Source of the DNA: an uncultured Williamsia sp.
GTDB lineage: Bacteria; Actinomycetota; Actinomycetes; Mycobacteriales; Mycobacteriaceae
Reading direction: 5' to 3'
Length of the DNA: 64,000 nucleotides
Assembly (NCBI RefSeq): GCF_947494875.1
Contig: NZ_CANLWM010000006.1
Coordinates: 1-64,000, forward strand
Shown here: positions 33,822 to 43,478 of the stretch, piece by piece
How the letters are laid out: each line of letters begins with the position of its first letter
Position numbering within the stretch: position 1 is the first letter of the stretch
Translations under genes and position numbers: made by a program
The notes under the pieces: model-generated
What the model saw: only the letters and a program-made list of their open reading frames with translations
Told to the model about the DNA's origin: nothing
Databases searched by the model: none

Positions 33822-33969
33822 GAGCGTCGGTCGACCGTCCACCACCGGCCCATAGCTTTCAACCGACCACACGGCACCGGGGCGGTGGTCCCCTGCCCGC
33901 GTCATCGCGAGGCGACACGGGGCAGGTGCTCGACTGCTCCCCGGCACACACTCATCGGAGGACTCTGGC

Positions 33970-35085
33970 GTGAATCTCAACAGGGGCTCGGCGACCCGGA
34001 CCGGCGCGATCGCCGTCGGCATCGTCGCCGCAGCAACTCTCACCCTCTCGGCCTGCAGCGGCGGGGCGGACTCGAGCAGCTCGTCGGGCGGTTCGAGCGC
34101 CGACAACAGCTTCAGCGGCCAGTCGATCAGCGGCGAGGGCTCCACCGCGCAGCAGAAGGCGGTCCAGAAGTTCCAGGACGTCCTCTCCAGCAACGGTGGG
34201 ATCGTCCTCAACTACACCGGCAGTGGGTCCGGCGACGGCGTGAAGAAGTTCCTCGCCGGTGACGTCGACTTCGCCGGGTCCGACTCGGCGCTGAAGACCG
34301 ACGAGGCCGCGCAGGCCAAGACCCGCTGCGCCGGCAACGACGCCTGGCACATCCCGCTGGTCGCGGGCCCCGTCGCCATCGCCTACAACCTGAGCGGTGT
34401 CGAGGGCCTGACGCTCAACCCGAGCGTGCTGGCCAAGATCTTCGACTCGAAGATCACCACCTGGAACGACCCGGCGATCGCCGCGCTGAACCCGGGCAAG
34501 AACCTCCCGTCGGAGAAGATCGTCCCGGTCCACCGCAGCGACAGCTCCGGCACCACCGACAACTTCCAGCGGTTCCTGCAGGACACGGCGAAGAGCGACT
34601 GGCCCTACGAGCACGACAAGACGTTCAAGGGTCAGGGCGGCTCGGCCGCTGCCAAGTCGACCGGCGTCGGTGACACCGTGAAGAAGACCGCCGGCTCGAT
34701 CACCTACGTCGAGTGGGGCTTCGCCGAGCAGAACAACCTCGGCCTGGCCCAGATGGACTTCGGCTCGGGTGCCACACAGCTGACCGGGGACACCGCGTCG
34801 AAGGCCCTGTCCGAGGTGCAGTTCAAGACCCCGGGCAGCAAGGACCTCCAGGTCGACACGGACAAGCTGTTCGAGACCAAGACCACCGGTGCGTGGCCGC
34901 TCATGCTCACGACCTACGAGGTCGTGTGCTCGAAGGGCTACACCGGCGACAAGGGTGCGGTGCTGAAGTCGGCGCTGTCCACCATTGTCGAGAAGGGTCA
35001 GAGCGGTCTGTCCGACATCGGATACGTCGCCCTGCCCGACTCGTACAAGCAGACGCTGATGGGCACCATCAACGCCCTCGGCTGA
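33970..35085 (+). CDS. pstS: Phosphate ABC transporter, substrate-binding lipoprotein
   Basis: 371-residue lipoprotein. The signal peptide ends LTLSAC with the lipidated Cys29, then a Ser/Gly-rich linker and a PstS binding domain containing ISGEGSTAQQKAV, NYTGSGSGDGVKKFLAG, FAGSDSAL and the phosphate-contact segment HRSDSSGTTDNFQRFL. It captures phosphate outside the membrane for PstC/PstA. GTG start with a GGAGGA site. PHO box upstream and a very strong hairpin just downstream, which probably sets higher pstS expression than the rest of the operon. Confidence 0.96.
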   Translation: MNLNRGSATRTGAIAVGIVAAATLTLSACSGGADSSSSSGGSSADNSFSGQSISGEGSTAQQKAVQKFQDVLSSNGGIVLNYTGSGSGDGVKKFLAGDVDFAGSDSALKTDEAAQAKTRCAGNDAWHIPLVAGPVAIAYNLSGVEGLTLNPSVLAKIFDSKITTWNDPAIAALNPGKNLPSEKIVPVHRSDSSGTTDNFQRFLQDTAKSDWPYEHDKTFKGQGGSAAAKSTGVGDTVKKTAGSITYVEWGFAEQNNLGLAQMDFGSGATQLTGDTASKALSEVQFKTPGSKDLQVDTDKLFETKTTGAWPLMLTTYEVVCSKGYTGDKGAVLKSALSTIVEKGQSGLSDIGYVALPDSYKQTLMGTINALG

Positions 35086-35100
35086 TCTTCGGCTGACCCC

Positions 35101-35144
35101 GCCGCGGGTCTGTGATCTCACAAGTGAGATTGCGGACCCGCGGC
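35101..35144 (+). terminator. 20-bp hairpin between pstS and pstC
   Basis: Arms 35101-35120 and 35125-35144 pair along 20 bp, with a few G-T wobbles, around a CAAG loop; the base is GCCGCGGGTC/GACCCGCGGC. It begins 15 bp after pstS and ends 30 bp before pstC. It likely stabilises or attenuates the transcript so that the binding protein is made in excess over the permease. Confidence 0.75.
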
Positions 35145-35174
35145 ACCGGTTGAGAGACTTGGGAGACCCCCGAC

Positions 35175-36263
35175 ATGACCGAACTGCACGGCGACGACCT
35201 GCGCGCCGGTCGTACGGCCGACCTCGAAGGATCCATGACGACATCCTCGCTCAGCGGACCCGACCCGATGGACGGGGTGATCCCCGGTCCCACCCCGACC
35301 GGTGACAACGCCGATCGCCCCGAGGACGGATCCGGCTCCGTCACCCGGCTGGGCGATCGCATCTTCCGCACTCTCTCGGTCGGATCCGGCCTTCTGGTCT
35401 CGCTGCTCATCGGCCTGATCGCACTGTTCCTGATCATCCAGGCCGTGCCGGCCCTGATGAAGAACTCCGAGAACTTCTTCACCTACACCGGCACCTGGGT
35501 GACCGACGGTGACAACCTGCAGTTCGGCATCCTCAACCTGCTCTACGCGACCGTCGTCGTCTCGGTCATCGCGCTGATCCTCGCGATGCCCGTCGCCCTC
35601 GGTATCTCGATCTTCCTGACGCAGTACGCGCCCAAGCGGCTCATCGGTCCGATCACCTACCTGGTCGACCTGCTGGCCGCGGTGCCGTCGATCGTCTACG
35701 GCCTCTGGGGCATCCTCGTCCTCGGCCCGGCGCTTGTGCCGGTCAACACGTGGCTCGTCGGCAACCTGTCGTTCCTGCCGTTCTTCAACGAGCCGACCCA
35801 GGTCGCCAACATGTCCACCGGCGGCACCATGCTCACCGGTGGCATCGTGCTGGCCGTCATGATCCTGCCGATCATCACCGCGGTGACCCGCGAGGTGTTC
35901 GTGCAGACGCCCGTCGGTCATCGCGAGGCGGCCCTCGCGCTGGGCGCGACGAAGTGGGAGGTCGTGCGGGTCGCGATCCTGCCGTTCGGGTTCTCCGGCT
36001 ACATCAGCGGATCGATGCTCGGCCTCGGGCGCGCGCTCGGCGAGACGATGGCCCTGCTGCTCATCATCTCGACGGCCGGCCCGCTCGACTTCAACCTCAT
36101 GGAGAGCGGCGAGACCTTCGCCACCAAGATCGCCAACAACGCGGCGGAGTTCGACTCGCCGCTGAAGACCGGTGCGTACATCTCCGCGGGCCTGTCGCTG
36201 TTCGTCCTGACGTTCGTCGTGAACGCCGCCGCCCGCTCGGTCGTGACACGGAAGGCCAAGTGA
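35175..36263 (+). CDS. pstC: Phosphate ABC transporter permease PstC
   Basis: 362-residue membrane subunit with six spans. A 65-residue hydrophilic N-terminal extension, rich in Asp/Pro/Gly, precedes the first helix; a start at the internal ATG (codon 21) is possible. The EAA-type loop contacting PstB is HREAALALGATKWEVVRVAILPFGFSG, and LLAAVPSIVYGLWG is typical of PstC. Its stop overlaps pstA (TGATG). Confidence 0.95.
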   Translation: MTELHGDDLRAGRTADLEGSMTTSSLSGPDPMDGVIPGPTPTGDNADRPEDGSGSVTRLGDRIFRTLSVGSGLLVSLLIGLIALFLIIQAVPALMKNSENFFTYTGTWVTDGDNLQFGILNLLYATVVVSVIALILAMPVALGISIFLTQYAPKRLIGPITYLVDLLAAVPSIVYGLWGILVLGPALVPVNTWLVGNLSFLPFFNEPTQVANMSTGGTMLTGGIVLAVMILPIITAVTREVFVQTPVGHREAALALGATKWEVVRVAILPFGFSGYISGSMLGLGRALGETMALLLIISTAGPLDFNLMESGETFATKIANNAAEFDSPLKTGAYISAGLSLFVLTFVVNAAARSVVTRKAK

Positions 36264-37168
36264 TGACCGCCACCACCACCGAACGTCCCGACCTCGGACC
36301 GGTCAAACGGACCCCTGCCGGGTTCACGCAGGTCACGCTGCGCCGCAAGGTCACCGACAACGTCGCGCTCGTGCTCGTCAGCCTGGCGCTGCTGATCGCC
36401 CTCGCCCCGCTGGTGTGGCTCCTCGTGACGCTCGTCGCCCGCGGGATCGAGCCGATCCTGTCGGTGAACTGGTGGCAGTTCGACGAGCTGCACGGCGGCG
36501 CGTTCAACGCCATCATCGGCACCCTGCAGCAGACGCTGCTCGCAGCGGTCATCTCCATCCCGATCGGCATCTTCGTCGCGATCTACCTCGTCGAGTACGC
36601 CACCGGGAAGTCGGTGCTCGCGCGGGTGACCACGTTCATGGTCGACATCCTCTCGGGTGTCCCGTCGATCGTCGCCGCACTGTTCGTCTACGCCGTGTGG
36701 CGGACGACGTTGGGCCTGCCCCGTTCTGGCTTCGTCGTGGCCCTGGCCCTTGTGTTGCTGATGGTCCCGATCGTCGTGCGCTCCACCGAGGAGATGCTGA
36801 AGATCGTCCCGCAGGACCTGAGGGAGGCGTCGTACGCGCTGGGTGTCCCCAAGTGGCGGACGATCGCGTCCATCGTGCTGCCGACCGCACTGTCGGGGAT
36901 CGTCACCGGTGTCATGCTCGCCGTGGCCCGCGTCATGGGTGAATCCGCGCCGGTGCTGATCCTCGTCGGCTCGACGAGAGCGATCAACAACAACCCGTTC
37001 GAGGGCAACCAGCAGTCGCTGCCGCTGATGATGGTGCAGCAGTACAACAACGGCTCCGACTCCTTCGACCAGGTGTGGGGTGCCGCGCTGACGCTCGTCA
37101 TCCTCGTCGCCGTCGTCTACTTCGGCGCAAAGCTGGTGTCCAAGCTGTTCGCTCCCAAAAAGGCCTAG
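36263..37168 (+). CDS. pstA: Phosphate ABC transporter permease PstA
   Basis: 301-residue second permease with six membrane spans after a 30-residue cytosolic start. The ATPase-contacting loop is REASYALGVPKWRTIASIVLPTALSG, and VDILSGVPSIVAALFVY marks PstA. The ATG at 36263 overlaps the pstC stop; the frame open further upstream is a pstC shadow. A 51-bp gap with a purine-rich site leads to pstB. Confidence 0.95.
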   Translation: MTATTTERPDLGPVKRTPAGFTQVTLRRKVTDNVALVLVSLALLIALAPLVWLLVTLVARGIEPILSVNWWQFDELHGGAFNAIIGTLQQTLLAAVISIPIGIFVAIYLVEYATGKSVLARVTTFMVDILSGVPSIVAALFVYAVWRTTLGLPRSGFVVALALVLLMVPIVVRSTEEMLKIVPQDLREASYALGVPKWRTIASIVLPTALSGIVTGVMLAVARVMGESAPVLILVGSTRAINNNPFEGNQQSLPLMMVQQYNNGSDSFDQVWGAALTLVILVAVVYFGAKLVSKLFAPKKA

Positions 37169-37219
37169 CGGGAACCGCTTCCCGCCCACGACCACCACCG
37201 ATCGAAACGGACCGAAGAC

Positions 37220-37996
37220 ATGGCCAAGCGTCTCGACGTCAAAGACCTGAACATCTACTACAGCGCGTTCCACGCGGTGAAGAACGTGTCGCTCGAGGTG
37301 GCGCCGCGCAGCATCACCGCCTTCATCGGCCCGTCGGGCTGCGGCAAGTCGACCGTGCTGCGGACCCTGAATCGGATGCACGAGGTGACACCGGGCGCTC
37401 GCGTCGAGGGCAAGGTGCTCCTCGACGGCGAGGACATCTACGGCCGCGGGGTCGATCCGGTGAGCGTGCGCTCCACCATCGGCATGGTGTTCCAGCGCCC
37501 GAACCCGTTCCCCACCATGTCGATCCGCGACAACGTCGTGGCCGGACTGAAGCTGCAGGGCGTCCGGAACAAGAAGGAGCTCGACGAGGTCGCCGAGCGC
37601 AGCCTGCGGGGCGCGAACCTGTGGGAAGAGGTGAAGGACCGTCTGGGCAAGCCCGGTGGCGGCCTGTCGGGTGGTCAGCAGCAGCGTCTGTGCATCGCCC
37701 GTGCGATCGCCGTCTCGCCGGAGGTTCTCCTCATGGACGAGCCGTGTTCTGCGCTCGACCCGATCTCGACCCTCGCCATCGAGGACCTGATCACCGAGCT
37801 GAAGAAGGACTACACGATCGTCATCGTCACCCACAACATGCAGCAGGCTGCGCGCGTGAGTGACAAGACGGCGTTCTTCAACCTCGCCGGCGTCGGCCAG
37901 CCGGGTCAGCTCATCGAGATCAACGACACCGAGACCATGTTCTCCAACCCGGAGCAGAAGGCCACGGAAGACTACATCTCCGGCCGCTTCGGCTGA
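37220..37996 (+). CDS. pstB: Phosphate ABC transporter ATPase PstB
   Basis: 258-residue ATPase powering phosphate import. Motifs: Walker [11 protein letters not shown]-loop [10 protein letters not shown], signature [15 protein letters not shown], Walker [14 protein letters not shown] and switch His [11 protein letters not shown]. The C-terminal EDYISGRFG is standard PstB. Orthologue of Rv0820 (phoT). Last gene of pstSCAB, followed 19 bp later by a strong terminator. Confidence 0.97.
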   Translation: MAKRLDVKDLNIYYSAFHAVKNVSLEVAPRSITAFIGPSGCGKSTVLRTLNRMHEVTPGARVEGKVLLDGEDIYGRGVDPVSVRSTIGMVFQRPNPFPTMSIRDNVVAGLKLQGVRNKKELDEVAERSLRGANLWEEVKDRLGKPGGGLSGGQQQRLCIARAIAVSPEVLLMDEPCSALDPISTLAIEDLITELKKDYTIVIVTHNMQQAARVSDKTAFFNLAGVGQPGQLIEINDTETMFSNPEQKATEDYISGRFG

Positions 37997-38014
37997 TCGA
38001 CTCAACTACGACGA

Positions 38015-38044
38015 AGGCCCCCACCGGATTCGGTGGGGGCCTTT
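38015..38044. terminator. Intrinsic terminator after pstB
   Basis: AAGGCCCCCACCG and CGGTGGGGGCCTT form a perfect 13-bp stem around GATT, followed by TGT. It ends the pstSCAB transcript and may also stop any transcript leaving phoU on the other strand. Confidence 0.85.
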
Positions 38045-38060
38045 GTCATGCCGTGACCCC

Positions 38061-38176
38061 GTCGACTGGGCGGTTGGCGACGTCGACTGGGCGCTCGGAG
38101 ATGTTCAGTGTGCGCAACCGCCCACTCGACGCGTCCTGCCGCCCACTCGACGCGTCCTGCCGCCCACTCGACGCGG
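38061..38176. repeat. Intergenic 21-bp tandem repeats with inverted copies (cluster C)
   Basis: Three tandem units of 21 bp beginning CCGCCCACTCGACGCG lie at 38118-38138, 38139-38159 and 38160-38176 (partial). Two single-mismatch inverted copies of the unit start lie at 38061-38074 and 38081-38094. The cluster fills the gap between convergent pstB and phoU. It shares the 21-nt period and arm-and-inverted-arm layout with clusters A and B, but not their sequence. Confidence 0.65.
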
Positions 38177-38202
38177 TGGTCTCGCGCGCGGCAGGTGGGG
38201 TG

Positions 38203-38868
38203 TCAGGCGCCGAGGTCGGCGAACTGCTCGGGGGTCTTTCCCGTCGCCTGGAAGACCACGCGCCGACCGATGAGGACGGCGTGGTCGGAGAAGCGCTCGT
38301 AGTAGCGGCCGAGCAGTGTCACGTCGACGGCGGCGGCCACGCCGTGGCTCCACTCGCGGTCCATGAGGACCGTGAAGAGGTGACGGTGCAGGTCGTCCAT
38401 CGCGTCGTCGTCGCTCTGCAGGCGCAGTGCGGCGGTCGGGTCCTGGTTGTTGAGCACCTCACGGGCGTTCAGCGCCATCTGCACGGCGAGCCGGCCCATC
38501 TCGGCGAAGTAGCCGTTGACCTCTTCGGGCAGAGCCTTGTTCGGGTGCCGGCGTCGGGCGACCTTGGCGACGTGCAGAGCCAGCGCGCCCATCCGGTCCA
38601 CGTCGGCGACGATCTGGAAGCCGCTGACGATGGCGCGCAGATCGCCCGCGACGGGGGCCTGCAGGGCGAGGAGTGCGAACGCGCGTTCCTCGGCGGCCGC
38701 CGACAGACGGACGATCTCCTCGTGGTCGGTGATGACGGACTCGGCGACGGCGAGATCGGCCTGCAGCAGGGCCTGGGTCGACCGTTCCATGGCCTTGCCC
38801 GCCAGCTCGGACATCTGGCCCAGGACGGCGTTCAACTCCGCCATCTGCTCGTGGTACGCAGTACGCAT
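38203..38868 (-). CDS. phoU: Phosphate-transport regulator PhoU (PhoY-type)
   Basis: 221-residue all-helical protein made of two PhoU domains ([18 protein letters not shown] in the first, [21 protein letters not shown] in the second). PhoU binds Pst transporter and the sensor kinase to shut off the Pho response when phosphate is plentiful; mycobacterial PhoY proteins also affect persistence. Metal-binding E/D-x-x-x-D-x-like motifs are visible ([16 protein letters not shown]). Convergent with pstB. Confidence 0.93.
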   Translation of the reverse strand: MRTAYHEQMAELNAVLGQMSELAGKAMERSTQALLQADLAVAESVITDHEEIVRLSAAAEERAFALLALQAPVAGDLRAIVSGFQIVADVDRMGALALHVAKVARRRHPNKALPEEVNGYFAEMGRLAVQMALNAREVLNNQDPTAALRLQSDDDAMDDLHRHLFTVLMDREWSHGVAAAVDVTLLGRYYERFSDHAVLIGRRVVFQATGKTPEQFADLGA

Positions 38869-38933
38869 ACGCCGAGACTACTCACACCCGGCGAGCAGCC
38901 GGTTGTGCCGCGGTGAACGGGGGGTGAACCGGG

Positions 38934-41066
38934 TCACGTGTTGCAGGAGGTGTCCGCCCCGTTGGTGACGCTCAGGTCGTTGGGCAGTTCCACGGTCTCG
39001 TTCGACTGCGGGTTCTGCGTGACACGCAGCGGCGACCCCTGTGTGGGGACGTCGCCGATCGAGCCGGCGAACTGGCTGCCGAGCAACACCTCGATTCCCG
39101 ACTTGACCGTGCGGTCGGGTTGGATGACAGCGCCGGGGATCATCGAGGCGACGGTGGCCGCAGCCGCCTGCTCGCCGGGACCGTAGCGGACGACGGTCTG
39201 ATCCTGGTTCTGCGACGCGTCGGCGACGCCGCGGACATCGAACCCCTTGGTCGACATCTCGTCGGACACCCGCGTCGCGAGTCCCGAGGTCCCGGTCGCG
39301 TTGAGCACACGCACACCGATGCTCTCCGGCGACTGTGCGGAGGCGGTGACCTCGGTCGGTGCCTCGCTGGTGGTCGGCGACGGTGTCGACGACTCCGCCC
39401 GCGACGACGACGGCGGGGCCGCAGCCTTCTGCTCGCCGGGCAGCGGGTCGTCGTTGATGATCGCGTCGAAGATGGCGTTGATATCGTCGGTGCGCGGGAT
39501 CTCGTTGTTCGAACCGTCGGTGGTGGTGCCGGCGGTCGGCACCGTGAGGAACGTGACGCGCCCTGCCTGCAGGCCGTCCAGCGACTGCGCGAGGTTCAGC
39601 AGGCTGTCGGTGTCGATCCCGTCGACGAGGCTGTACTTAATGAACGTGTTGATGATCCCGTTGAGCCGCGCCGGGTTCGACAGCACCTGGCCGGACAACA
39701 TGCCACGCAGCAACGACGACATGAAGAGCTGCTGTCGCTTGATGCGGCCGTAGTCGCCGTTGCCCTCGCTCTCGACGGTCCGCGCGCGCACGTAGTTCAG
39801 CGCCCGCGACCCGCGGACGATCTGCTTCCCCGGCCGCGACAGGATCTGGCCGAGTTCGTAGTCGTACAACGGCGTCGGCGAACACACCTGTACGCCGCCG
39901 AGCTTGTTCACGACCTGTTCGAAGCCGAAGAAGTCCATGGCGATGAAGTGGTTGATGTTCAGGCCGGAGAGCTGCTGGATCACCTTCACCGCGCACTCGG
40001 GGCCGCCGTCGCCATAGGCGGTGTTCAGTTTCGCGCCGGTCTCCGCCGGGACCATGTCGGTGCCGTAGGTGCCGGTGTTGTTGTCCCAGCTGCGGCACTC
40101 GGGTCGGTCGACGGCCAGGTCGCGGGGGAACGAGACCGCCACCACGCGACTGCGATTCGCCGGGACGTTCACCAGGATGACGGTGTCGGAGCGGGCTCCG
40201 TCGGCCTCGGCCGTGGTACCCGCGCCCACGCGACCGTTCTGTCCCGCACGGGTGTCGGTGCCCACGATCAGATAGGTCTGGTCACCGGTCTGCGCGCCCT
40301 TGTTGCGAATGTTCTTGTCGTCGGCGTTCACTGCGGTGATGGTGCGGAAGCCGCCGTTGGTGGTGCGCAGATAGCCCCACACGAACCCGGTGCCCACCAG
40401 CGACAGGACGCACGCGAGGGCGACGACGACGCGACCGCCGGTGGTCGCTGTGCGACGGCGTCGTGCCCGGCGGTTCGCCTCGGCCAGGCGGGATCCGCTG
40501 GCGGGCAACACCGCAGGACGGGCGGACCGTCGACGTCGTCCGCCGCCGGTGTCCGCGTTCTCCGCTACCGGGGTGTCGACGACCGGCGGGATCGTCGTCG
40601 TGGGGTCATCGGGAGAGACGGTCGACGGTCGGACGGAGCCGCTCGAAGGGGGCTGCGGCCGATCGACGACCGGCGGGATGGTCTCCGTGCGATCGGCGTC
40701 CTCGGGCGGGCGGGGGGTCGCCGGACGGTCCGCGCTCGGTGCGGTCGGACCGGGCGCGGGCGGTGCCGGTGTGGGCCGGGGAGTCGGTGCGGGTCGCGGA
40801 GTCGCCGCGGGAGGCGGGGCGGGTGCGGAGGGCGATGACCCGCCGTCACGCTGCTCGATCTCGCGGAGCAGGTCGGCGACGGTCCGACGACGCCCGTCCG
40901 CGGGGATGCGCCCGCGGTCGGTGGGTTCGCGCAGCACCTCGTCGGAGGGCTGCTCGAGGCGACGGAGGATCTCGTCGCGACTCAGTCGCCCGGAGGGTCG
41001 AGAGGGGTCGTCAGAGCGCGAGGTGTCGCCCGGACCCGGGGATCCGGGTGGTCGCTCGTCGCTCAC
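38934..41066 (-). CDS. LytR-CpsA-Psr (LCP) cell-wall ligase with LytR_C domain
   Basis: 710-residue envelope enzyme. A 200-residue disordered, Pro/Arg/Ser-rich cytoplasmic region precedes one membrane helix (VVVALACVLSLVGTGFVWGYL). An extracytoplasmic LCP domain follows with GTDTRAGQNG, SDTVILVNV, SFPRDLAV, YGDGGPECAV and an RARTVESEGNGDYGRIKRQQ block with its catalytic Arg residues. A C-terminal LytR_C domain (VRVLNATGTSGLATRVSDEM) ends the protein. LCP enzymes attach arabinogalactan to peptidoglycan in this group. The long N-terminal tail with repeated PTPRP elements is typical of phosphorylatable Rv0822c-like proteins. GTG start. Confidence 0.92.
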   Translation of the reverse strand: MSDERPPGSPGPGDTSRSDDPSRPSGRLSRDEILRRLEQPSDEVLREPTDRGRIPADGRRRTVADLLREIEQRDGGSSPSAPAPPPAATPRPAPTPRPTPAPPAPGPTAPSADRPATPRPPEDADRTETIPPVVDRPQPPSSGSVRPSTVSPDDPTTTIPPVVDTPVAENADTGGGRRRRSARPAVLPASGSRLAEANRRARRRRTATTGGRVVVALACVLSLVGTGFVWGYLRTTNGGFRTITAVNADDKNIRNKGAQTGDQTYLIVGTDTRAGQNGRVGAGTTAEADGARSDTVILVNVPANRSRVVAVSFPRDLAVDRPECRSWDNNTGTYGTDMVPAETGAKLNTAYGDGGPECAVKVIQQLSGLNINHFIAMDFFGFEQVVNKLGGVQVCSPTPLYDYELGQILSRPGKQIVRGSRALNYVRARTVESEGNGDYGRIKRQQLFMSSLLRGMLSGQVLSNPARLNGIINTFIKYSLVDGIDTDSLLNLAQSLDGLQAGRVTFLTVPTAGTTTDGSNNEIPRTDDINAIFDAIINDDPLPGEQKAAAPPSSSRAESSTPSPTTSEAPTEVTASAQSPESIGVRVLNATGTSGLATRVSDEMSTKGFDVRGVADASQNQDQTVVRYGPGEQAAAATVASMIPGAVIQPDRTVKSGIEVLLGSQFAGSIGDVPTQGSPLRVTQNPQSNETVELPNDLSVTNGADTSCNT

Positions 41067-41131
41067 TGAACTCCTCTAGCAGGTGCTGGGGTCACGCCAT
41101 GGTACGGGCGGAACCTGGCAAGGCAGGCATG

Positions 41132-42343
41132 TCATCCGCCCGAGTGCATGACCTCCGCGCCGTCGGGCACACAGTCGTCGTCGGGGTCGTCGAGCCAGCC
41201 GTCGGGCAGCGCCACCGCCGCCGGCGAGCCCTGGCGTCCGCGGGGGCCGTGGCCGTCCTGCGGGAACGGCGCGTCGGCATCGAGACGTCCGACGAGGTCA
41301 CGCAGCTGCTCGACGGTGGTGACCAGCGCGAGGTCACGCCGGAGGTCGGACCCCACGGGGAATCCGCGCAGATACCAGGCGACGTGCTTGCGGATCTCCC
41401 GCATGCCCTTGTCCTCGCCGTGGTGGTCGGCGAGCAGACGCCCGTGGCGGACGATGATGTCGGCGACCTCACCCAGCGTCGGCGGGGTGGGCGTGGGCAG
41501 GCCGTTGAGGTGCGCGCTGAGCTCGGCGAAGAGCCATGGGCGACCGAGGCATCCACGGCCGATCACGACTCCGTCGCATCCGGTCTGCTCCATCATCGCG
41601 ACAGCGTCGGTCGGCTCGAAGATGTCGCCGTTGCCCAGCACGGGCACGTCGGTGACGTGCTCCTTCAGCGCCGCGATCTGCGACCAGTCGGCCTCGCCGG
41701 AGTACCGCTGCGATGCGGTGCGCGCATGCAGCGCAACGGCTTTGGCGCCCTCGCCGGCTGCGATGCGCCCGGCGTCGAGGTGGGTGTGGTGGTCGTCGTC
41801 GATGCCGATCCGGAACTTGACCGTGACGGGGATGTCGGTGCCCTCCACCGCGCGCACCGCCGCGGCGACGATGTTCTGGAACAGACGCCGCTTGTAGGGG
41901 ATCGCCGAGCCGCCGCCCTTGCGGGTCACCTTGGGGACCGGGCAGCCGAAGTTCATGTCGATGTGGTCGGCGAGGTCCTCGTCGACGATCATCTTGGCCG
42001 CGGCGTAGGTGTACTCGGGGTCCACGGTGTACAGCTGCATCGACCGCGGGTTCTCGGTCGGGCCGAACGTCGTCATGTGCATCGTCGTCGGGTGGCGCTC
42101 GACGAGCGCACGCGCGGTTACCATTTCGCACACGTACAGACCGGACACCGTTCCGGTGCGCTCCATCTCGAGCTCGCGGCACAGCGTGCGGAAGGCGACG
42201 TTGGTGACGCCGGCCATCGGGGCGAGCACGACGGGGCTCGCGAGGTCGAACGGGCCTATCCGCAGCGCCGGACGGGTGGATGCCGAAACCGCCGCGCCCG
42301 AGGTGTCGGGTGCGGCGGTCGCGGAGTCGAGAAGTGTTGTCAC
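41132..42343 (-). CDS. dusB: tRNA-dihydrouridine synthase
   Basis: 403-residue FMN enzyme that reduces uridine to dihydrouridine in tRNA. It has the TIM-barrel start VVLAPMAGVTNVAFR, the catalytic Cys in DMNFGCPVPKVTRKGGG, the FMN-phosphate segment VLGNGDIFEP and VVIGRGCLGRPWLFAEL. The C-terminal part carries an extra 60-residue hydrophilic tail. Orthologue of Rv0823c. GTG start chosen at 42343 with an AGGA site; it lies 10 bp downstream of the desaturase stop, so the two are co-transcribed. Confidence 0.93.
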   Translation of the reverse strand: MTTLLDSATAAPDTSGAAVSASTRPALRIGPFDLASPVVLAPMAGVTNVAFRTLCRELEMERTGTVSGLYVCEMVTARALVERHPTTMHMTTFGPTENPRSMQLYTVDPEYTYAAAKMIVDEDLADHIDMNFGCPVPKVTRKGGGSAIPYKRRLFQNIVAAAVRAVEGTDIPVTVKFRIGIDDDHHTHLDAGRIAAGEGAKAVALHARTASQRYSGEADWSQIAALKEHVTDVPVLGNGDIFEPTDAVAMMEQTGCDGVVIGRGCLGRPWLFAELSAHLNGLPTPTPPTLGEVADIIVRHGRLLADHHGEDKGMREIRKHVAWYLRGFPVGSDLRRDLALVTTVEQLRDLVGRLDADAPFPQDGHGPRGRQGSPAAVALPDGWLDDPDDDCVPDGAEVMHSGG

Positions 42344-42353
42344 ACGGTTCCTG

Positions 42354-43346
42354 TCAGGACGCGCGGGCCTCGCGCTTGGCCGCCTCGCGGGCCAGGGCGC
42401 GGTCACGCATCTCCTCGAACTTCAGGGTGTCCTCGCCGAGCTTCTCGGTGAACGCGTGCAGACGCTCGCGGTCCTTCTCGCCCTCGGGTCCGAAGTCGTC
42501 GCGGTCGAAGACGTTGAGCTTGCGGAGGATCGGCATGACGACCTCCTCGTGGTGCTGGCGCAGGTCGTAGATGCCGTGCTTGGCCATCAGCACACCGTGG
42601 CGACGGAAGTTCGGCATGCCTGCGCCGGGCATCTGGAAGTTGCAGATGACGTCGGTGATCGCGCGCAGCGTCTGGTCCGGCGTCAGGTCCATCGCCGCAC
42701 CGACGATGTTGCGGTAGAAGATCATGTGCAGGTTCTCGTCGGCCGCGATGCGCTGCAGCAGCTTGTCGGCGATCGGGTCGTTGCAGGCCCGGCCGGTGTT
42801 GCGGTGGCTGACGCGGGTCGCGAGCTCCTGGAACGTCACGTACGCGACCGTGTAGAGGAGGCCGAGCTCGCCGCCGTGGGCCTCGACCTCGTCGGCGCGA
42901 TCGCCGCCGACGCCGACGGAGGTGAAGCCGTTGGTCATGTGGATCATGCGCGCCTCTTCGAGCGCAACGGGATCGACGCCACGGGTCACCACGAGGTAGT
43001 CGCGCATGGCGAGGCCGTGGCGGTTCTCCTCGGCGGTCCAGCGACCGACCCAGTGACCCCATGCGTCGTCGGTGGAGAAGTTGTTCGCGATCTCGCGGTG
43101 GTACGAGGGGAGGTTGTCCTCGGTCAGCAGGTTGGTGATCATCGCGGCCTTGGCCACGTCACCGAGCTCCGACTGCTCTTCGCTCCAGTCCTGCCCGCCG
43201 AGGGCAGCGAAGTTCTGACCCTCGTCCCAGGGGATGTAGTCGTGCGGGTTCCAGTCCTTGGCCACCGAGAGGTGACGGTTGACGTTCTCCTCCGCGGCAG
43301 GCGACAGCTCCTTCAGGAGCTCGAGCTGGGTCATCTCGCGTGCCAT
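42354..43346 (-). CDS. desA1: Acyl-ACP desaturase, DesA1 type
   Basis: 330-residue soluble diiron enzyme that introduces a double bond into acyl-ACP, used for mycolic acid and unsaturated lipid synthesis. The two iron-ligand motifs are EENRH at 106-110 and DENLH at 203-207, with additional Glu in LTEDNLP and FQELATRVSHR. It follows the mycobacterial DesA1 (Rv0824c) pattern and genomic position. GAGGAGGG ribosome site. The electron donor (ferredoxin) is not encoded nearby. Confidence 0.92.
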   Translation of the reverse strand: MAREMTQLELLKELSPAAEENVNRHLSVAKDWNPHDYIPWDEGQNFAALGGQDWSEEQSELGDVAKAAMITNLLTEDNLPSYHREIANNFSTDDAWGHWVGRWTAEENRHGLAMRDYLVVTRGVDPVALEEARMIHMTNGFTSVGVGGDRADEVEAHGGELGLLYTVAYVTFQELATRVSHRNTGRACNDPIADKLLQRIAADENLHMIFYRNIVGAAMDLTPDQTLRAITDVICNFQMPGAGMPNFRRHGVLMAKHGIYDLRQHHEEVVMPILRKLNVFDRDDFGPEGEKDRERLHAFTEKLGEDTLKFEEMRDRALAREAAKREARAS

Positions 43347-43478
43347 GGGTCCACCCTCCTCGACGACGTGCGCGAACAGTGGTCCAGCCTACGGGAGGCG
43401 ACAGCGGCGACCCAAGTCGTCGACGCGGTGTCGTGACCCCTCCCAAACCGGGCACGCCGGGCTCGGTCCGGGGGCGTC

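Noticed and set aside
35999-38005. 668-codon open frame opposite pstCAB
   Set aside because: Antisense shadow of three solid transporter genes; translation is His/Asp/Arg-rich nonsense and crosses all three reading units.
38118-38176. CRISPR array
   Set aside because: Units are directly adjacent with no spacers, and no cas genes are present.
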